The notes under the pieces: model-generated
Databases searched by the model: none
Seen by the model: the letters and a program-made list of their open reading frames with translations, nothing else
What the model was told of the DNA's origin: nothing
Position numbers and translations under genes: made by a program
Shown: positions 15,588 to 24,094 of the stretch, piece by piece
Layout of the letters: the number at the start of each line of letters is the position of its first letter
Numbering within the stretch: the first letter of the stretch is position 1
From: Deltaproteobacteria bacterium
GTDB taxonomy: Bacteria > Desulfobacterota > GWC2-55-46 > DRQE01
Length of the DNA stretch: 35,310 nt
NCBI GenBank assembly: GCA_016219105.1
Contig: JACRCI010000064.1
Coordinates: forward strand, 1 to 35,310
Direction: 5' to 3'

Positions 15588-16025
15588 TCAAAAACCGCGC
15601 CGCCCTGCTACCACATACCGGCGGAGGGCGCTGAGCTTCGCCTCGCCTATGCCCATTACCTCTTTCAGCTCGTCCGGGGACTTGAAACCGCCGATTGCCT
15701 TCCTCTTTTCGATTATCCTTTTCGCCAGACCCGTGCCTATGCCCGGCAGGGCCGAAAGCTCCTCGATACCGGCGCGGTTTATGTCAACCACGCCGGTGAG
15801 GACGAACCTCCCGGCCGGTCCCGCTTCTTTAAAGACCGGCCCGTCCGGCTCAGACAGAGGGACGGCCGGCCTGGCGGGCCATGACGTCTTTAAATAGAAA
15901 AAGAACAGAAGAAAAAAGACAAGCAGGCCGAGCGCGCCGCGGTTATAAGGCCAGCCCTGAGAGGTCTTGAAGAACCCCGCCATGAATGCCGGTGACGCAT
16001 CCATTCCATCGGACACCGGAATCAT
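15588..16025 (-). CDS. ComEA-like helix-hairpin-helix protein
   Basis: A 145-residue membrane-anchored protein. There is one N-terminal TM helix (about 31-45), a Pro-rich linker, and a C-terminal double helix-hairpin-helix domain. Its two hairpins are [20 protein letters not shown] and [18 protein letters not shown]. ComEA proteins bind DNA at the cell surface or in the periplasm during uptake, although small HhH proteins of this kind also occur in non-competent bacteria. The ATG at 16025 overlaps the cimA stop (ATGA), so coupling decides this start over longer options. No other competence gene is in the window. Confidence 0.82.
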   Translation of the reverse strand: MIPVSDGMDASPAFMAGFFKTSQGWPYNRGALGLLVFFLLFFFYLKTSWPARPAVPLSEPDGPVFKEAGPAGRFVLTGVVDINRAGIEELSALPGIGTGLAKRIIEKRKAIGGFKSPDELKEVMGIGEAKLSALRRYVVAGRRGF

Positions 16026-17626
16026 TTCCACGGTTTCCTTTTCTTCCCGTCCGTGTAGAGTTTGAATTCGAGGCTGTCCACAAGGGCCTGACAGCTCGCC
16101 TCTATGACGTTCTCGGAAACTCCGACCGTGCCCCACCTGTCGAGCTTATCGCCGCTTTCGACCAGCACCCTCACCTTCGCGGAAGTGCCCTCTCCAGCGG
16201 CGAGCACCCTGACCTTGAAGTCGAGGAGCTTGACCTCCCTGAGCGACGGGTAGAACCTTTCAAGCGCCTTCCTGAGCGCCCTGTCAAGGGCGTTCACCGG
16301 GCCGTTGCCCTCGGCCGCGGTATGTTCCACCATATCGCCCACCCTGAGCATGATGGTGGCCTCGGAGTAAGGCGCCTTACCCTCCTCCTTCCTTTCGTCT
16401 ATGACGCGGAAGCCGAGGAGCTTGAAATATTTTTCCCTCTTTTTAAGCGCGTCCTGGATGAGAAGCTCAAAAGACGCCTCCGCCCCTTCGTACTGGAATC
16501 CCTGATGTTCGAGTTTTTTAAGCTCCTTGACCAGATGCCTCACCACTTCCCTGTTGCTCTTCAAGTCCACCCCGTATTCCCCGGCCTTGTAAAGGATGTT
16601 GGATCTTCCGGAGAGGTCGGAGACGAGCACCCGCTGGCGGTTGCCGACAAGCTCGGGCCTTATGTGCTCGTAGGTCTCGGCGCTTTTGACCACGGCGCTT
16701 ACGTGGACCCCCCCCTTGTGGGCGAACGCGCTCTCGCCCACGTAGGGCTGGTGCGTATAGTGCGGGAGGTTCGCGATCTCGTAGACGAACCCCGATAGTT
16801 CCCTGAGTTTTTTGAGGCCGGCCGGAGGCAGGCACCCGATACCCATCTTGAGCTTGAGCGCCGGGATTACTGCGCACAGGTCCGCGTTCCCGCACCTCTC
16901 GCCGAAACCGTTAATCGTGCCCTGGACGTGCGTCACCCCCTCCCTTACCGCGGCAAGTGTGCTGGCGACCGCAGTCGCGGAGTCGTTGTGCGCGTGTATG
17001 CCCAGCGGCGCCTTTACCCGCCTTCTGACATCCCTCACCGCGCCGGCCACGTCGAACGGAAGCGTTCCCCCGTTCGTATCGCAGAGCACGAGGCAGTTGG
17101 CCCCGGCCTCGGCGGCGGCGCCAAGAGTTGAGAGCGCATAGGACGGGTCTTCCCTGTATCCGTCGAAAAAATGCTCGGCGTCGTAAAAAACCGTATCAAC
17201 CCTCTTTTTGAGATAGCTTACCGAATCAAATATCATGTCGAGGTTCTCTTCGAGCGATACCCTGAGGGCCTTCCTTACGTGCAGCTTTGAGCTCTTGCCG
17301 AATATGGTCACGCACGGCGTGGAGGCCTTAAGGAGCGCCTTTATATTGGCGTCGTTGGATGCCCTGACGCCTGATTTCCTTGTTGAGCCGAAGGCCGCAA
17401 GCCGCGAGGTCTTGAGCCTCACCCGCCTCATCGCGCCGAAAAACTCGATGTCGCGCTGGTTGGAGCCGGGCCAGCCGCCCTCGATGTAGTGGATGCCGAG
17501 GTCGTCGAGGGCCCCGGCCACGCGCACCTTGTCCTCGACCGAGAACGCGATGTCCTCGGCCTGCGTCCCGTCCCTCAAGGTGGTGTCGTATAGGGTTACG
17601 GTATGTGGATTTTTTTTAGGCGGCAT
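16022..17626 (-). CDS. cimA: (R)-citramalate synthase
   Basis: CimA condenses pyruvate with acetyl-CoA to citramalate, the first step of the threonine-independent isoleucine route. The 534-residue protein has the DRE-TIM barrel signature [14 protein letters not shown], the catalytic and metal segments [11 protein letters not shown] and [12 protein letters not shown], and a C-terminal LeuA-type dimer regulatory domain. The long, roughly 530-residue form next to lysC is the CimA type rather than LeuA. The start is the ATG at 17626 after AAGGGA. It follows lysC by 26 bp and overlaps comEA by four bases. Confidence 0.92.
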   Translation of the reverse strand: MPPKKNPHTVTLYDTTLRDGTQAEDIAFSVEDKVRVAGALDDLGIHYIEGGWPGSNQRDIEFFGAMRRVRLKTSRLAAFGSTRKSGVRASNDANIKALLKASTPCVTIFGKSSKLHVRKALRVSLEENLDMIFDSVSYLKKRVDTVFYDAEHFFDGYREDPSYALSTLGAAAEAGANCLVLCDTNGGTLPFDVAGAVRDVRRRVKAPLGIHAHNDSATAVASTLAAVREGVTHVQGTINGFGERCGNADLCAVIPALKLKMGIGCLPPAGLKKLRELSGFVYEIANLPHYTHQPYVGESAFAHKGGVHVSAVVKSAETYEHIRPELVGNRQRVLVSDLSGRSNILYKAGEYGVDLKSNREVVRHLVKELKKLEHQGFQYEGAEASFELLIQDALKKREKYFKLLGFRVIDERKEEGKAPYSEATIMLRVGDMVEHTAAEGNGPVNALDRALRKALERFYPSLREVKLLDFKVRVLAAGEGTSAKVRVLVESGDKLDRWGTVGVSENVIEASCQALVDSLEFKLYTDGKKRKPWK

Positions 17627-17652
17627 AAATGGATTCCCTTCTTTAAAGCGCC

Positions 17653-18888
17653 CTACCTCTCCTCCGCGACCTCTTCCTTCCCGAGCGCGAACGCGTCGTG
17701 CAGGACCCGAACCGCGAGTTCCGTATACTTGACGTCTATGACGCAGGAGATCTTTATCTCGGTGGTCGAGATCATCTGTATGTTTATGCCTTCCCTGGCG
17801 AACGTGTCGAACATCATGGAGGCGACCCCGGCGTGGCTCCTCATCCCAGCGCCCACGATTGACACCTTGGCGATGTTCGTATCCCCGGCCACGTCCCCGG
17901 CGGCGATATCCTTCGCGGTCCCCTTCACGAGGGCCATGGCCTTTTTATAATCGCCCCTGGCGACCGTGAAGGTCAGGTCCGTGTGCGCGTCGTGGGATAT
18001 GTTCTGCACTATCATGTCAACGTTTATCCCGGCCTCGGTGAGCGGACGGAAGAGCTTGGCCGCCACGCCGGGCCTGTCCGGGACCCTCAGGACCGAGATC
18101 TTCGCCTCGTTCTTGTTGTATGTAACGCCCGAGACCATCACCTTTTCCATGTCCGCATCCTCCTTGCACACGAGCGTCCCCTCGGCGTCCGTGAAAGAAG
18201 ACTTCACCATCACCGGGACAGCGTATTTTTTCGCGAACTCGACCGACCTTGTCTGCAGGACCTTCGCGCCGAGGCTCGCCATCTCCAGCATCTCGTCATA
18301 GGATATCTTCTTAAGCTTCCTCGCGTCCGCGCATATGCCGGGGTCGGTGGTATACACCCCTTCCACGTCCGTGTATATCTCGCAGAGGTCCGCCCCCAGG
18401 GCCGCCGCGAGCGCGACGGCCGTCGTGTCCGACCCGCCGCGGCCGAGCGTGGTGATGTTGCCCTCCTTGTCCACGCCCTGAAAACCCGCCACGACGAGGA
18501 TGAAACCCTTCGAGAGTTCGTCCTTGATCCGGGCCGTGTCTATGCGCTCTATCCGGGCCGAGCCGAACCTCGAATCCGTCACGATCCTCAGTTGGTGCCC
18601 CAGGAGGCTCTTCGCCCTTAAGCCCATGTCCTCGAGCGCGATGGACAGTAGCCCTATGGTCACCTGCTCTCCGGTGGAGACGACGACGTCGTACTCCCTG
18701 GCGGAGGGGGACTCGGAGACCGCGTGCGCGAGGTTTATCAACCTGTCGGTCTCGCCCGCCATCGCGGACAGGACCACGACGACCCCGTGCCCCTCACTAC
18801 GCGTCCTGGCGACCCTGCGCGCGACGTTCTTTATCCTCTCGATAGTCCCCACGGACGTGCCGCCGTATTTCTGAACGATAAAACCCAA
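17653..18888 (-). CDS. lysC: Aspartate kinase, lysine/threonine-sensitive type
   Basis: LysC phosphorylates aspartate, committing it to lysine, threonine and methionine. It has 411 residues. The amino acid kinase domain (1-250) has KYGGTSVG near the start, [13 protein letters not shown], and [16 protein letters not shown]. Two ACT domains follow and normally bind the feedback inhibitor ([19 protein letters not shown]). The start is TTG at 18888, set by AGGAGG six bases upstream. A long imperfect inverted repeat lies 30-85 nt upstream. Together with cimA it forms a branched-chain/aspartate-family amino acid unit. Confidence 0.95.
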   Translation of the reverse strand: MGFIVQKYGGTSVGTIERIKNVARRVARTRSEGHGVVVVLSAMAGETDRLINLAHAVSESPSAREYDVVVSTGEQVTIGLLSIALEDMGLRAKSLLGHQLRIVTDSRFGSARIERIDTARIKDELSKGFILVVAGFQGVDKEGNITTLGRGGSDTTAVALAAALGADLCEIYTDVEGVYTTDPGICADARKLKKISYDEMLEMASLGAKVLQTRSVEFAKKYAVPVMVKSSFTDAEGTLVCKEDADMEKVMVSGVTYNKNEAKISVLRVPDRPGVAAKLFRPLTEAGINVDMIVQNISHDAHTDLTFTVARGDYKKAMALVKGTAKDIAAGDVAGDTNIAKVSIVGAGMRSHAGVASMMFDTFAREGINIQMISTTEIKISCVIDVKYTELAVRVLHDAFALGKEEVAEER

Positions 18889-18918
18889 GGATATCCTCCT
18901 GGATCAAACGGTTATTCT

Positions 18919-18973
18919 ATACAGAGCGTCATAACTTTGCATACCTGCGTTGCTTTGTTCTGACGCTCCGTAT
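18919..18973. repeat. Imperfect inverted repeat upstream of lysC
   Basis: Two 17-nt arms, 18919-18935 (starting ATACAGAGCGTCATAAC) and 18957-18973, match as inverted copies at 15 of 17 positions around a 21-nt loop. It could be a leader hairpin for lysC or the end of a repeat element. No lysine-riboswitch core was recognised. Confidence 0.55.
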
Positions 18974-19005
18974 GCGCAACTACTTATGTCGCTGTATCTA
19001 ACAGG

Positions 19006-19262
19006 CTGCTGAAAAAGCCCCCGCAAGTTGATGAAAAAGTCGTAAAACGGCGAAGCTGTCATGCTGAACTTGTTTCAGCATCCCTTGCCTCAAGCACCTT
19101 CTGAAAACCCTTTTAGATCCTGAAATGAATTCAGAGCCTGCCCCGGACTCGATCCGGGGATGACAAAACCATGAAACAAGCCTGAAATACCCTGAAGCAA
19201 GTTCAGGGCAGGCCATGGTTCAGCACAAGGTCCAAGGTGACAGAATAGGACTTTTTCAGCAG
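19006..19262. repeat. Composite repeat element between lysC and lpdA
   Basis: The 379-bp gene-free gap at 18889-19267 contains this element, bounded by CTGCTGAAAAAG (19006-19017) and its perfect inverse (19251-19262). Inside are several inverted modules: CTGTCATGCTGAAC...TTTCAGCATCC (19056-19083), a GAATTCA-centred module near 19119-19136, and a CCCCGGA...TCCGGGG module (19132-19165). The last two also occur near 31.5 kb. It encodes no protein. It looks like a MITE-type or mosaic palindromic repeat, and ends six bases from the lpdA stop. Confidence 0.65.
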
Positions 19263-19267
19263 TCTTT

Positions 19268-20662
19268 TTACCTCTTTCTCCCTATCTTGTGCACGGCCAT
19301 GCCGTGCGCGTCCCCGGCCGCCTCCATGACTATCTCGGGCAGGGTCGGGTGCGCGTGCACGGTCTCGATTATATCCTTTACCTTGAGCCCGGCCTTTATC
19401 GCGAGCGCGGCCTCCCCTATCAGATCCGTCGCGTGAGCGCCCACAATCGTCGCGCCCAAGACCCTGTCGGTTGCCGGGTCAACGAGGACCTGCGCGAAAC
19501 CGTCCGCCTCGCCCATCGTAAGCGCCTTGCCGCTCGCGGCATAGGGGAACCTGCCGACGCTCACCTCCATGCCCTTTTCCTTCGCGTCCCTTTCCTTCAG
19601 GCCGACGGCGGCTATCTCCGGGTCGGTGAACACGCCGTAGGGTATCACGGAGTAGTCCATGAGCTTTTCCCTTCCGAGGGCGTTTGAGACCGCGACGTCC
19701 GCCTGGGCGCTCGCCACATGGGCCAAAAGCACCTTGCCGGTGACATCCCCTATGGCGTATATGCCTTCAACATTTGTCTCCATCCTGTCGTTCACCCTGA
19801 CGCGGCCCTTCTCGACCTCAACCCCGGCGTTATCGAGCCCGATCTTGCCGGAATTAAAGCTCCTCCCGATGGTGACGAGGACCTTTTCGGTCATAAACTC
19901 CGTGCCGTCCTTAAGCCGGGTCTTAACGCCGCCGTCCGTCGCCTCGACGTTGTCCACAATAACCCCGGTATACACCTCTATCGCGCTTTCCTTGAAAGAG
20001 CGCGCTATCACCCTCGTAACCTGCGCGTCTTCTCCGGAAAGTATTGACGGAAGCAGCTCGACAATCTTAACCGAACTCCCGAACTTTGAAAAGAGGTTTG
20101 CGAACTCGCAGCCCATCACCCCGCCGCCTATTATGAGGATGCTCCGGGGGGTTTTTTTAAGGCTGAGCGCCTCGGTGGAGGTTATGACGTTTTCCCCGTC
20201 CATGTTGAACGAGGGTATGAGCGCGGGCTCGCTCCCTGTCGCTATTATAATCCTCCTGGCCCCGATGGTTTCGGTTGCGCCGTCTTTTGTCCCGACCCTT
20301 ATCCTGCCGCGGCCTTCAATAAAACCGGCCCCGTAAATCACCTCGACGCCGTTGCCCTTGAGGAGCTGGCCCACGCCGCCAACGAGCTTGCCCACGACGT
20401 CGTCTTTTCTCGCGACCGCCTTTTCGAGGTCAAAGCCGACCTCCGCGGTATTCACGCCGAACGCGCTTGCCTTTTTTACGGCTGAGATCGCCTTTGCCGA
20501 ATAATAAAGCGCCTTTGTCGGTATGCACCCGCGGTTAAGGCACGTCCCGCCCAACTTATCCTTTTCGATGAGGCAGACCTTCGCGCCCATCTGCGCGGCC
20601 CTTATGGCCCCGACGTAACCGCCTGGCCCGGCGCCGACGATGACAATGTCGAATTCTTTCAC
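19268..20662 (-). CDS. lpdA: Dihydrolipoyl dehydrogenase
   Basis: The E3 flavoenzyme that reoxidises dihydrolipoamide in 2-oxoacid dehydrogenase complexes or the glycine cleavage system. The 464 residues contain the FAD site VGAGPGGYVGAIRAAQMG, the redox disulfide GGTCLNRGCIPTKAL and the NAD site IIGGGVMGCEFANLF. The second FAD motif is YAIGDVTGKVLLAHVAS, and the C-terminal His-Glu pair is in HAHPTLPE. No E1 or E2 gene is nearby, so its partner complex cannot be told. It ends next to the composite repeat. Confidence 0.95.
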   Translation of the reverse strand: MKEFDIVIVGAGPGGYVGAIRAAQMGAKVCLIEKDKLGGTCLNRGCIPTKALYYSAKAISAVKKASAFGVNTAEVGFDLEKAVARKDDVVGKLVGGVGQLLKGNGVEVIYGAGFIEGRGRIRVGTKDGATETIGARRIIIATGSEPALIPSFNMDGENVITSTEALSLKKTPRSILIIGGGVMGCEFANLFSKFGSSVKIVELLPSILSGEDAQVTRVIARSFKESAIEVYTGVIVDNVEATDGGVKTRLKDGTEFMTEKVLVTIGRSFNSGKIGLDNAGVEVEKGRVRVNDRMETNVEGIYAIGDVTGKVLLAHVASAQADVAVSNALGREKLMDYSVIPYGVFTDPEIAAVGLKERDAKEKGMEVSVGRFPYAASGKALTMGEADGFAQVLVDPATDRVLGATIVGAHATDLIGEAALAIKAGLKVKDIIETVHAHPTLPEIVMEAAGDAHGMAVHKIGRKR

Positions 20663-20683
20663 CTGAAATCTCCGGCCAAAATT

Positions 20684-20902
20684 CTAATTCCTGAAACTTT
20701 TCAGAAGTTTCTCTTTAACCCCTATGAGCGTCAAACCCACAACCTCGCCAGTCTCCTCCATATAGCGCACGATAGCCCCCTCGCCGATGTCAACCCCAAC
20801 AGCCTTACGTGGTTTCCCAATGCTTATATAAAGCACATCGGCTTCTTCGTCATAGTCCCAGTCGAGGTTTTCTTTCTTATCCAATATCTTTATCGCTTCC
20901 AT
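20684..20902 (-). CDS. DUF2283 family protein
   Basis: A 72-residue protein matching DUF2283: WDYDEEADVLYISIGKP, then VDIGEGAIVRYMEETGEVVG, then LTLIGV. Members are often found next to small toxin-like genes (for example DUF4258) and are suspected antitoxins; this role is not proven. Start ATG with AAGGAG nine bases upstream. It belongs to the small accessory cluster with hicA and hicB and may be the survivor of another toxin-antitoxin pair, since no partner toxin is seen next to it. Confidence 0.8.
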   Translation of the reverse strand: MEAIKILDKKENLDWDYDEEADVLYISIGKPRKAVGVDIGEGAIVRYMEETGEVVGLTLIGVKEKLLKSFRN

Positions 20903-20946
20903 AATGTTTTTCTCCTTACTACCGCCGTATAATCAAAAACCTTCAT
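20890..20946 (-). CDS. Possible 18-residue ORF overlapping the DUF2283 start
   Basis: ATG at 20946 has a strong GGAGG four bases upstream and opens MKVFDYTAVVRRKTLWKR, ending inside the DUF2283 gene. The first residues resemble the start of HicB-type or similar small proteins. It may be the remnant of a degraded toxin-antitoxin gene or a leader peptide that couples translation. Evidence is only the Shine-Dalgarno and the overlap. Confidence 0.3.
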   Translation of the reverse strand: MKVFDYTAVVRRKTLWKR

Positions 20947-20960
20947 AACGCCTCCATTTT

Positions 20961-21544
20961 TCAAGTGATTTTCTTAAAAAATTTTACCCCTTTTGAGTAA
21001 TAATTTAGCGGAACATAAATAATTGGGCATAGCATCAGCACAATAACAACTACTCCAAATTCTTTTGAAACTTTTCCCGTATCTGAAGACCAATATGAGA
21101 CGAATAATAAAATCTGGAAAACAGGAAACAACAAATAAAACAATACCATCATATCCGGCATCCAAGAAAAACACTTTAACGTGCGCCATTCCCTTTTTTC
21201 CGGAAACTTATGACGCGGGTCGTAACTCTCTGGAAAAATTTTACCCTTGCCAATAACTTTAGCATATTCCCGAATTTTAAAGTTGACAAACTGATCCCTT
21301 CTGAAATTCCATGCAATAATAACAATCATCCATGCGCCAAAAGTCAATAACACTTCGCTTGCCACTATCGCATAATGAATTTCATCTTTTTTATATTCAT
21401 AAACATACGCATAGGCAAAAATTACAGCGCCGAGAAAGCCTACAACTTGAATAATCTCTGTTGATTTGCTCTTTGATTCTCCGCAAATTGAAGATGAAAT
21501 CCTTCCAAAATCTTTTTTCTTATTTCACTTTTTTCCTCGAACAT
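20961..21544 (-). pseudogene. Frameshifted AT-rich membrane protein gene
   Basis: The downstream frame encodes at least 134 residues from GTG 21365, with three hydrophobic segments (VLLTFGAWMIVIIAW, MVLFYLLFPVFQILLFVSYW, VVVIVLMLCPIIYVPL). That frame stays open upstream of the GTG, through another TM segment (VVGFLGAVIFAYAYVYEY), but without a start codon. A second frame starts at ATG 21544 behind GGAGG and reads MFEEKSEIRKKILEGF, ending with QQRLFKL and a stop at 21440-21442. A one-base correction near 21440-21450 joins the two into one protein of about 190 residues. The gene is clearly poorer in GC than its neighbours (20 of 60 bases in 21001-21060). Function unknown; the frameshift could also be a sequencing error. 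Confidence 0.65.
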
Positions 21545-21576
21545 ATTCCGTGGAACCTCCGCTCCCTTGCGCCGTT

Positions 21577-21786
21577 TCACGCGTATGAAAGTTTCCCTTT
21601 AGGCGTCGGGGTCTCCCTGCCCAGTCTTTTTGCGGTTTCCATCCACTCGGCTATTACAATCTCTGCATTATGAAGCGCCTCCTCATATGTGCCCCCATCA
21701 GCCATACAGCCGGCAAGCTCCGGCACCTCCGCAATAAAGGCCCCGTCTTCTTCGCTCCAGTAAATTATTACCTCGTATTTGAACAT
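21577..21786 (-). CDS. hicB: HicB-like antitoxin
   Basis: A 69-residue protein with the HicB core: YEVIIYWSEEDGAFIAEVPE, then LAGCMADGGTYEEALHNAE, and a C-terminal IAEWMETAKRLG. HicB antitoxins carry a degraded RNase H-like fold that blocks HicA, and usually bind their own promoter through a C-terminal HTH or RHH; here the tail is short (TPTPKGKLSYA), so DNA binding may be absent. GGAGG lies six bases before the ATG. It starts two bases after the hicA stop. Confidence 0.85.
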   Translation of the reverse strand: MFKYEVIIYWSEEDGAFIAEVPELAGCMADGGTYEEALHNAEIVIAEWMETAKRLGRETPTPKGKLSYA

Positions 21787-21787
21787 C

Positions 21788-22039
21788 TCAAACCTCCTTG
21801 TGAAGTTGATACCCCAATATCACATTTCTCACCTGCTTCACCTGATATGGTTTGGCCTTCCCGTCCTTCAAGGGCTGGATATTTAAAATTTCCATCACGC
21901 CTTCCCTTGTAAATATGTGGTGGTCTCCCTTAATCCTTTCGTCAAAGCCTAATCTCGCAAGAACCCTTCTCAGGTCATCAAATCTGATGTTCCTGTCCGA
22001 AAGGCCCGTTAGAATTTTTTCGATAATTTTTTGTGCCAA
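21788..22039 (-). CDS. hicA: HicA-like toxin (mRNA interferase family)
   Basis: An 83-residue double-stranded-RNA-binding-fold protein. The HicA pattern is RFDDLRRVLARLGFDERIKG, then DHHIFTREG with the active-site His, then LNIQPLKDGKAKPYQVKQVR. HicA toxins cleave mRNA and are neutralised by HicB. Gene order toxin first, antitoxin second, is canonical. The start is TTG at 22039, after GAGGGGTGAGGG. It begins 27 bp after the tsaE stop, so the cluster is inserted behind a core operon. Confidence 0.82.
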   Translation of the reverse strand: MAQKIIEKILTGLSDRNIRFDDLRRVLARLGFDERIKGDHHIFTREGVMEILNIQPLKDGKAKPYQVKQVRNVILGYQLHKEV

Positions 22040-22065
22040 GCCCTCACCCCTCGTTTTTTAACCGC

Positions 22066-22503
22066 CTACCCCACCTCTATCCTTCTTTTCGTCTCGCCCT
22101 CGTAAAAAAACCTTATGGTTATCGCGTCTTCCGGCAAAAGGCCACCAGCCGTCCCTGACGGCCCCCCGGCCTTTTCAGCCCATTCTATTACGCTTACGCC
22201 GTCCCCGTAAATATATTCTTCCAATCCGAGGCCGTTGATCTCGGAGGCGCCCTTCAGCCTGTAAAGGTCTATGTGATAGAGCGGCAGCCTGCCGTCGCCG
22301 TATACGCGCACTATTGTGAAGCTCGGGCTTTTTACGTGATAACCCTTAACCCCGAGCCCCGCGGCAATGCCCCTTGTAAACTGCGTCTTGCCGGCCCCGA
22401 GTTCGCCCGTAAGCGCGACGACGCTTCCCTTTCCAAGCCCACTGGCAAACCTCTTCCCGAGTTCCTCGGTCTCCTCAGGGGAGTTTGTGGTAAAGACCTC
22501 CAC
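22066..22503 (-). CDS. tsaE: tRNA threonylcarbamoyladenosine biosynthesis ATPase TsaE
   Basis: TsaE is the P-loop ATPase that works with TsaB and TsaD to make t6A37 in ANN-reading tRNAs. The 145 residues have Walker A GELGAGKT (33-40), KSPSFTIVRVY, YHIDLYRL and the conserved GVSVIEWAEKA. Between EWAEK and the LPED motif lies an extra segment GGPSGTAGG (residues 113-121), which is encoded by a palindromic repeat unit. The start is GTG 22503. It follows nnr by four bases. Confidence 0.92.
   Translation of the reverse strand: MEVFTTNSPEETEELGKRFASGLGKGSVVALTGELGAGKTQFTRGIAAGLGVKGYHVKSPSFTIVRVYGDGRLPLYHIDLYRLKGASEINGLGLEEYIYGDGVSVIEWAEKAGGPSGTAGGLLPEDAITIRFFYEGETKRRIEVG
22142..22162 (-). repeat. 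Palindromic unit inside tsaE
   Basis: On the minus strand GCCGTC-AGG-GACGGC, linker TGGTGG. It lies in the tsaE frame in the same phase as the unit in der, encoding PSGTAGG. Confidence 0.75.
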
Positions 22504-22507
22504 GCCC

Positions 22508-24094
22508 TCACCCGCGTATGAAAGAATTTAAAATGGCCGGGACTTCCGCGAGGAGGTCCGTTGCCATCATCCCGGCCTCCCCTCTTTTTTTAGCGGCCTC
22601 GTCCCCGGACAACCCGTGTATATAGACCGCGGCAACCGCGGCCTCCGTCATATCCAGACCTTGCGATAGAAGGCCGCCCGTAATGCCCGAGAGCACGTCC
22701 CCGGTGCCGGCCGTGGCCATGCCGGGGTTGCCCGTTGGGTTGATGAAGACCTCTCCGCCAAAGGCAACAACGGTCGAGGCGCCCTTGAGCACAACGACCG
22801 AGCCAGTCTCCTTTGAGAGCCTGCCGGAAAAACCGACCCTGTCTCCCTGAACGTCTTTTACGGCCGCTCCGACGAGCCTCGCCATCTCTCCGGGGTGCGG
22901 GGTAAGGATTATCCCGGTCTTTCCGGACGCTTTTTTTAAAAACAACAGGCTGAGCGCCAGCCGTCCCTGACTGCCCCCCAGCGCGTTAAGACCGTCGGCG
23001 TCAATGACAATGGGTATGCGTTTCTCGGCGCATCTTCCAATAACCGCTTCCGTATATCCGGAAAGCCGCCCGGAAAGCCCCATGCCAGGACCGATGACGA
23101 CCGCTGTTTTCCCTTCTAATATCTTCAGCGTATCGTCAATGGAACTCTCGCCGAGGGTCGAGTCTTCGGTTTCCGGCAACGGGTGCGTCATGACCTCGGT
23201 CGTCTTGGCCTCCATAATGGGATTCAGACTCTCCGGCAACGCGATTGTGACAAGGCCCGCGCCGGCCCTCATCGCGCCGAGGGCCGCCATATACGGCGCC
23301 CCTGTCTTTCCCGGAGACCCGCCTATGACGAGGACGTGGCCGTATATGCCTTTATGCGTGTCCCTCTTTCTCGGCGAAAGGGCTCCTTTCACCTCCTGGG
23401 CGTCAATGAGGTTGTGCCTTATATCCATGCCTTCAAATATCTGCCGCGCCGCGCCTATGTCAACGACCTCGACCCTGCCGGCATAGTCCCTCCCCGGATA
23501 AAGCCACAGCCCGAGCTTTGCGAGCGCCATCGTGGCGGTCACCGTCGCCTTGACCGCGGCCCCGAGCGCGCGGCCGGTCGCGGCGTCAAGGCCGGACGGG
23601 ACGTCCACCGATACGACGGGCTTGTTGAGTTTATTTATAAGCTCTATAACGCTTGCGTATACGCCCGTAAGCGGCGTTGAAACGCCCGTGCCGAGTATCG
23701 CGTCAACGATGAGGGAGGAATGCCTCAACGTCAGGACGTGCTTTTTTAGCTCCCCGATGGTCCGCACGGGATATATCCCGCCGCCCATTTTTCCCCATAT
23801 CCGGGCGTTTATCCCAGCATCCCCTTTTATCCCGGACGGGGCGCTGAGGGAGAAGACCTCCACGTCAAACCCCCGGTTTTTCAAATGCCTCGCGCATACA
23901 AACCCGTCACCGCCGTTATTGCCCTTCCCGGCGATGACCGAAACCCTCCTGCCGCCGAGCCTCTTGAGTTCCCCGGTAACGATATCAGCCGCGCCCCTGC
24001 CCGCGTTCTCCATCAACACGATGCCGGGAATACCGTATCTGCGCACGGCGAGGGAGTCGAACTCTCTCATCTCCTCGGGCGTAACGAGTTTCAT
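22508..24094 (-). CDS. nnr: Bifunctional NAD(P)H-hydrate repair enzyme
   Basis: The 528-residue fusion repairs damaged NAD(P)H hydrates. The N-terminal YjeF_N domain (about 1-215) is the epimerase, with MENAGRG, GKGNNGGDGFVCARHL and VSVDVPSGLDA. The C-terminal domain (about 230-515) is the ADP- or ATP-dependent dehydratase, with VIGGSPGKTGAPYMAA, ILTPHPGEMARL and NPGMATAGTGDVLSGI. Around residues 373-381 (LGGSQGRLALS) a palindromic repeat unit has been incorporated. It overlaps acpS by four bases (ATGA) and precedes tsaE by four, a common order in several phyla. Confidence 0.94.
   Translation of the reverse strand: MKLVTPEEMREFDSLAVRRYGIPGIVLMENAGRGAADIVTGELKRLGGRRVSVIAGKGNNGGDGFVCARHLKNRGFDVEVFSLSAPSGIKGDAGINARIWGKMGGGIYPVRTIGELKKHVLTLRHSSLIVDAILGTGVSTPLTGVYASVIELINKLNKPVVSVDVPSGLDAATGRALGAAVKATVTATMALAKLGLWLYPGRDYAGRVEVVDIGAARQIFEGMDIRHNLIDAQEVKGALSPRKRDTHKGIYGHVLVIGGSPGKTGAPYMAALGAMRAGAGLVTIALPESLNPIMEAKTTEVMTHPLPETEDSTLGESSIDDTLKILEGKTAVVIGPGMGLSGRLSGYTEAVIGRCAEKRIPIVIDADGLNALGGSQGRLALSLLFLKKASGKTGIILTPHPGEMARLVGAAVKDVQGDRVGFSGRLSKETGSVVVLKGASTVVAFGGEVFINPTGNPGMATAGTGDVLSGITGGLLSQGLDMTEAAVAAVYIHGLSGDEAAKKRGEAGMMATDLLAEVPAILNSFIRG
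22954..22974 (-). repeat. Palindromic unit inside nnr
   Basis: On the minus strand GCAGTC-AGG-GACGGC, linker TGGCGC, preceded by a G-run like that before the tsaE copy. It is read in a different codon phase (GSQGRLA) from the tsaE and der copies. Confidence 0.65.

Noticed and set aside
15855-15882. Another palindromic unit in comEA (GACGGCCGGC...GGCGGGCC)
   Set aside because: GC-rich and partly self-complementary, but without the 6-3-6 arms or the 6-nt linker, so it is not counted.
18889-19005. Lysine riboswitch upstream of lysC
   Set aside because: Position and gene are right, but I could not find the conserved core elements of the L box; only a simple inverted repeat is visible.
20103-20136. 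Repeat units in lpdA and other GC-rich genes (CCGCCG stretches)
   Set aside because: They are ordinary Gly/Ala codon runs of the NAD-binding motif and lack the hairpin plus linker pattern.
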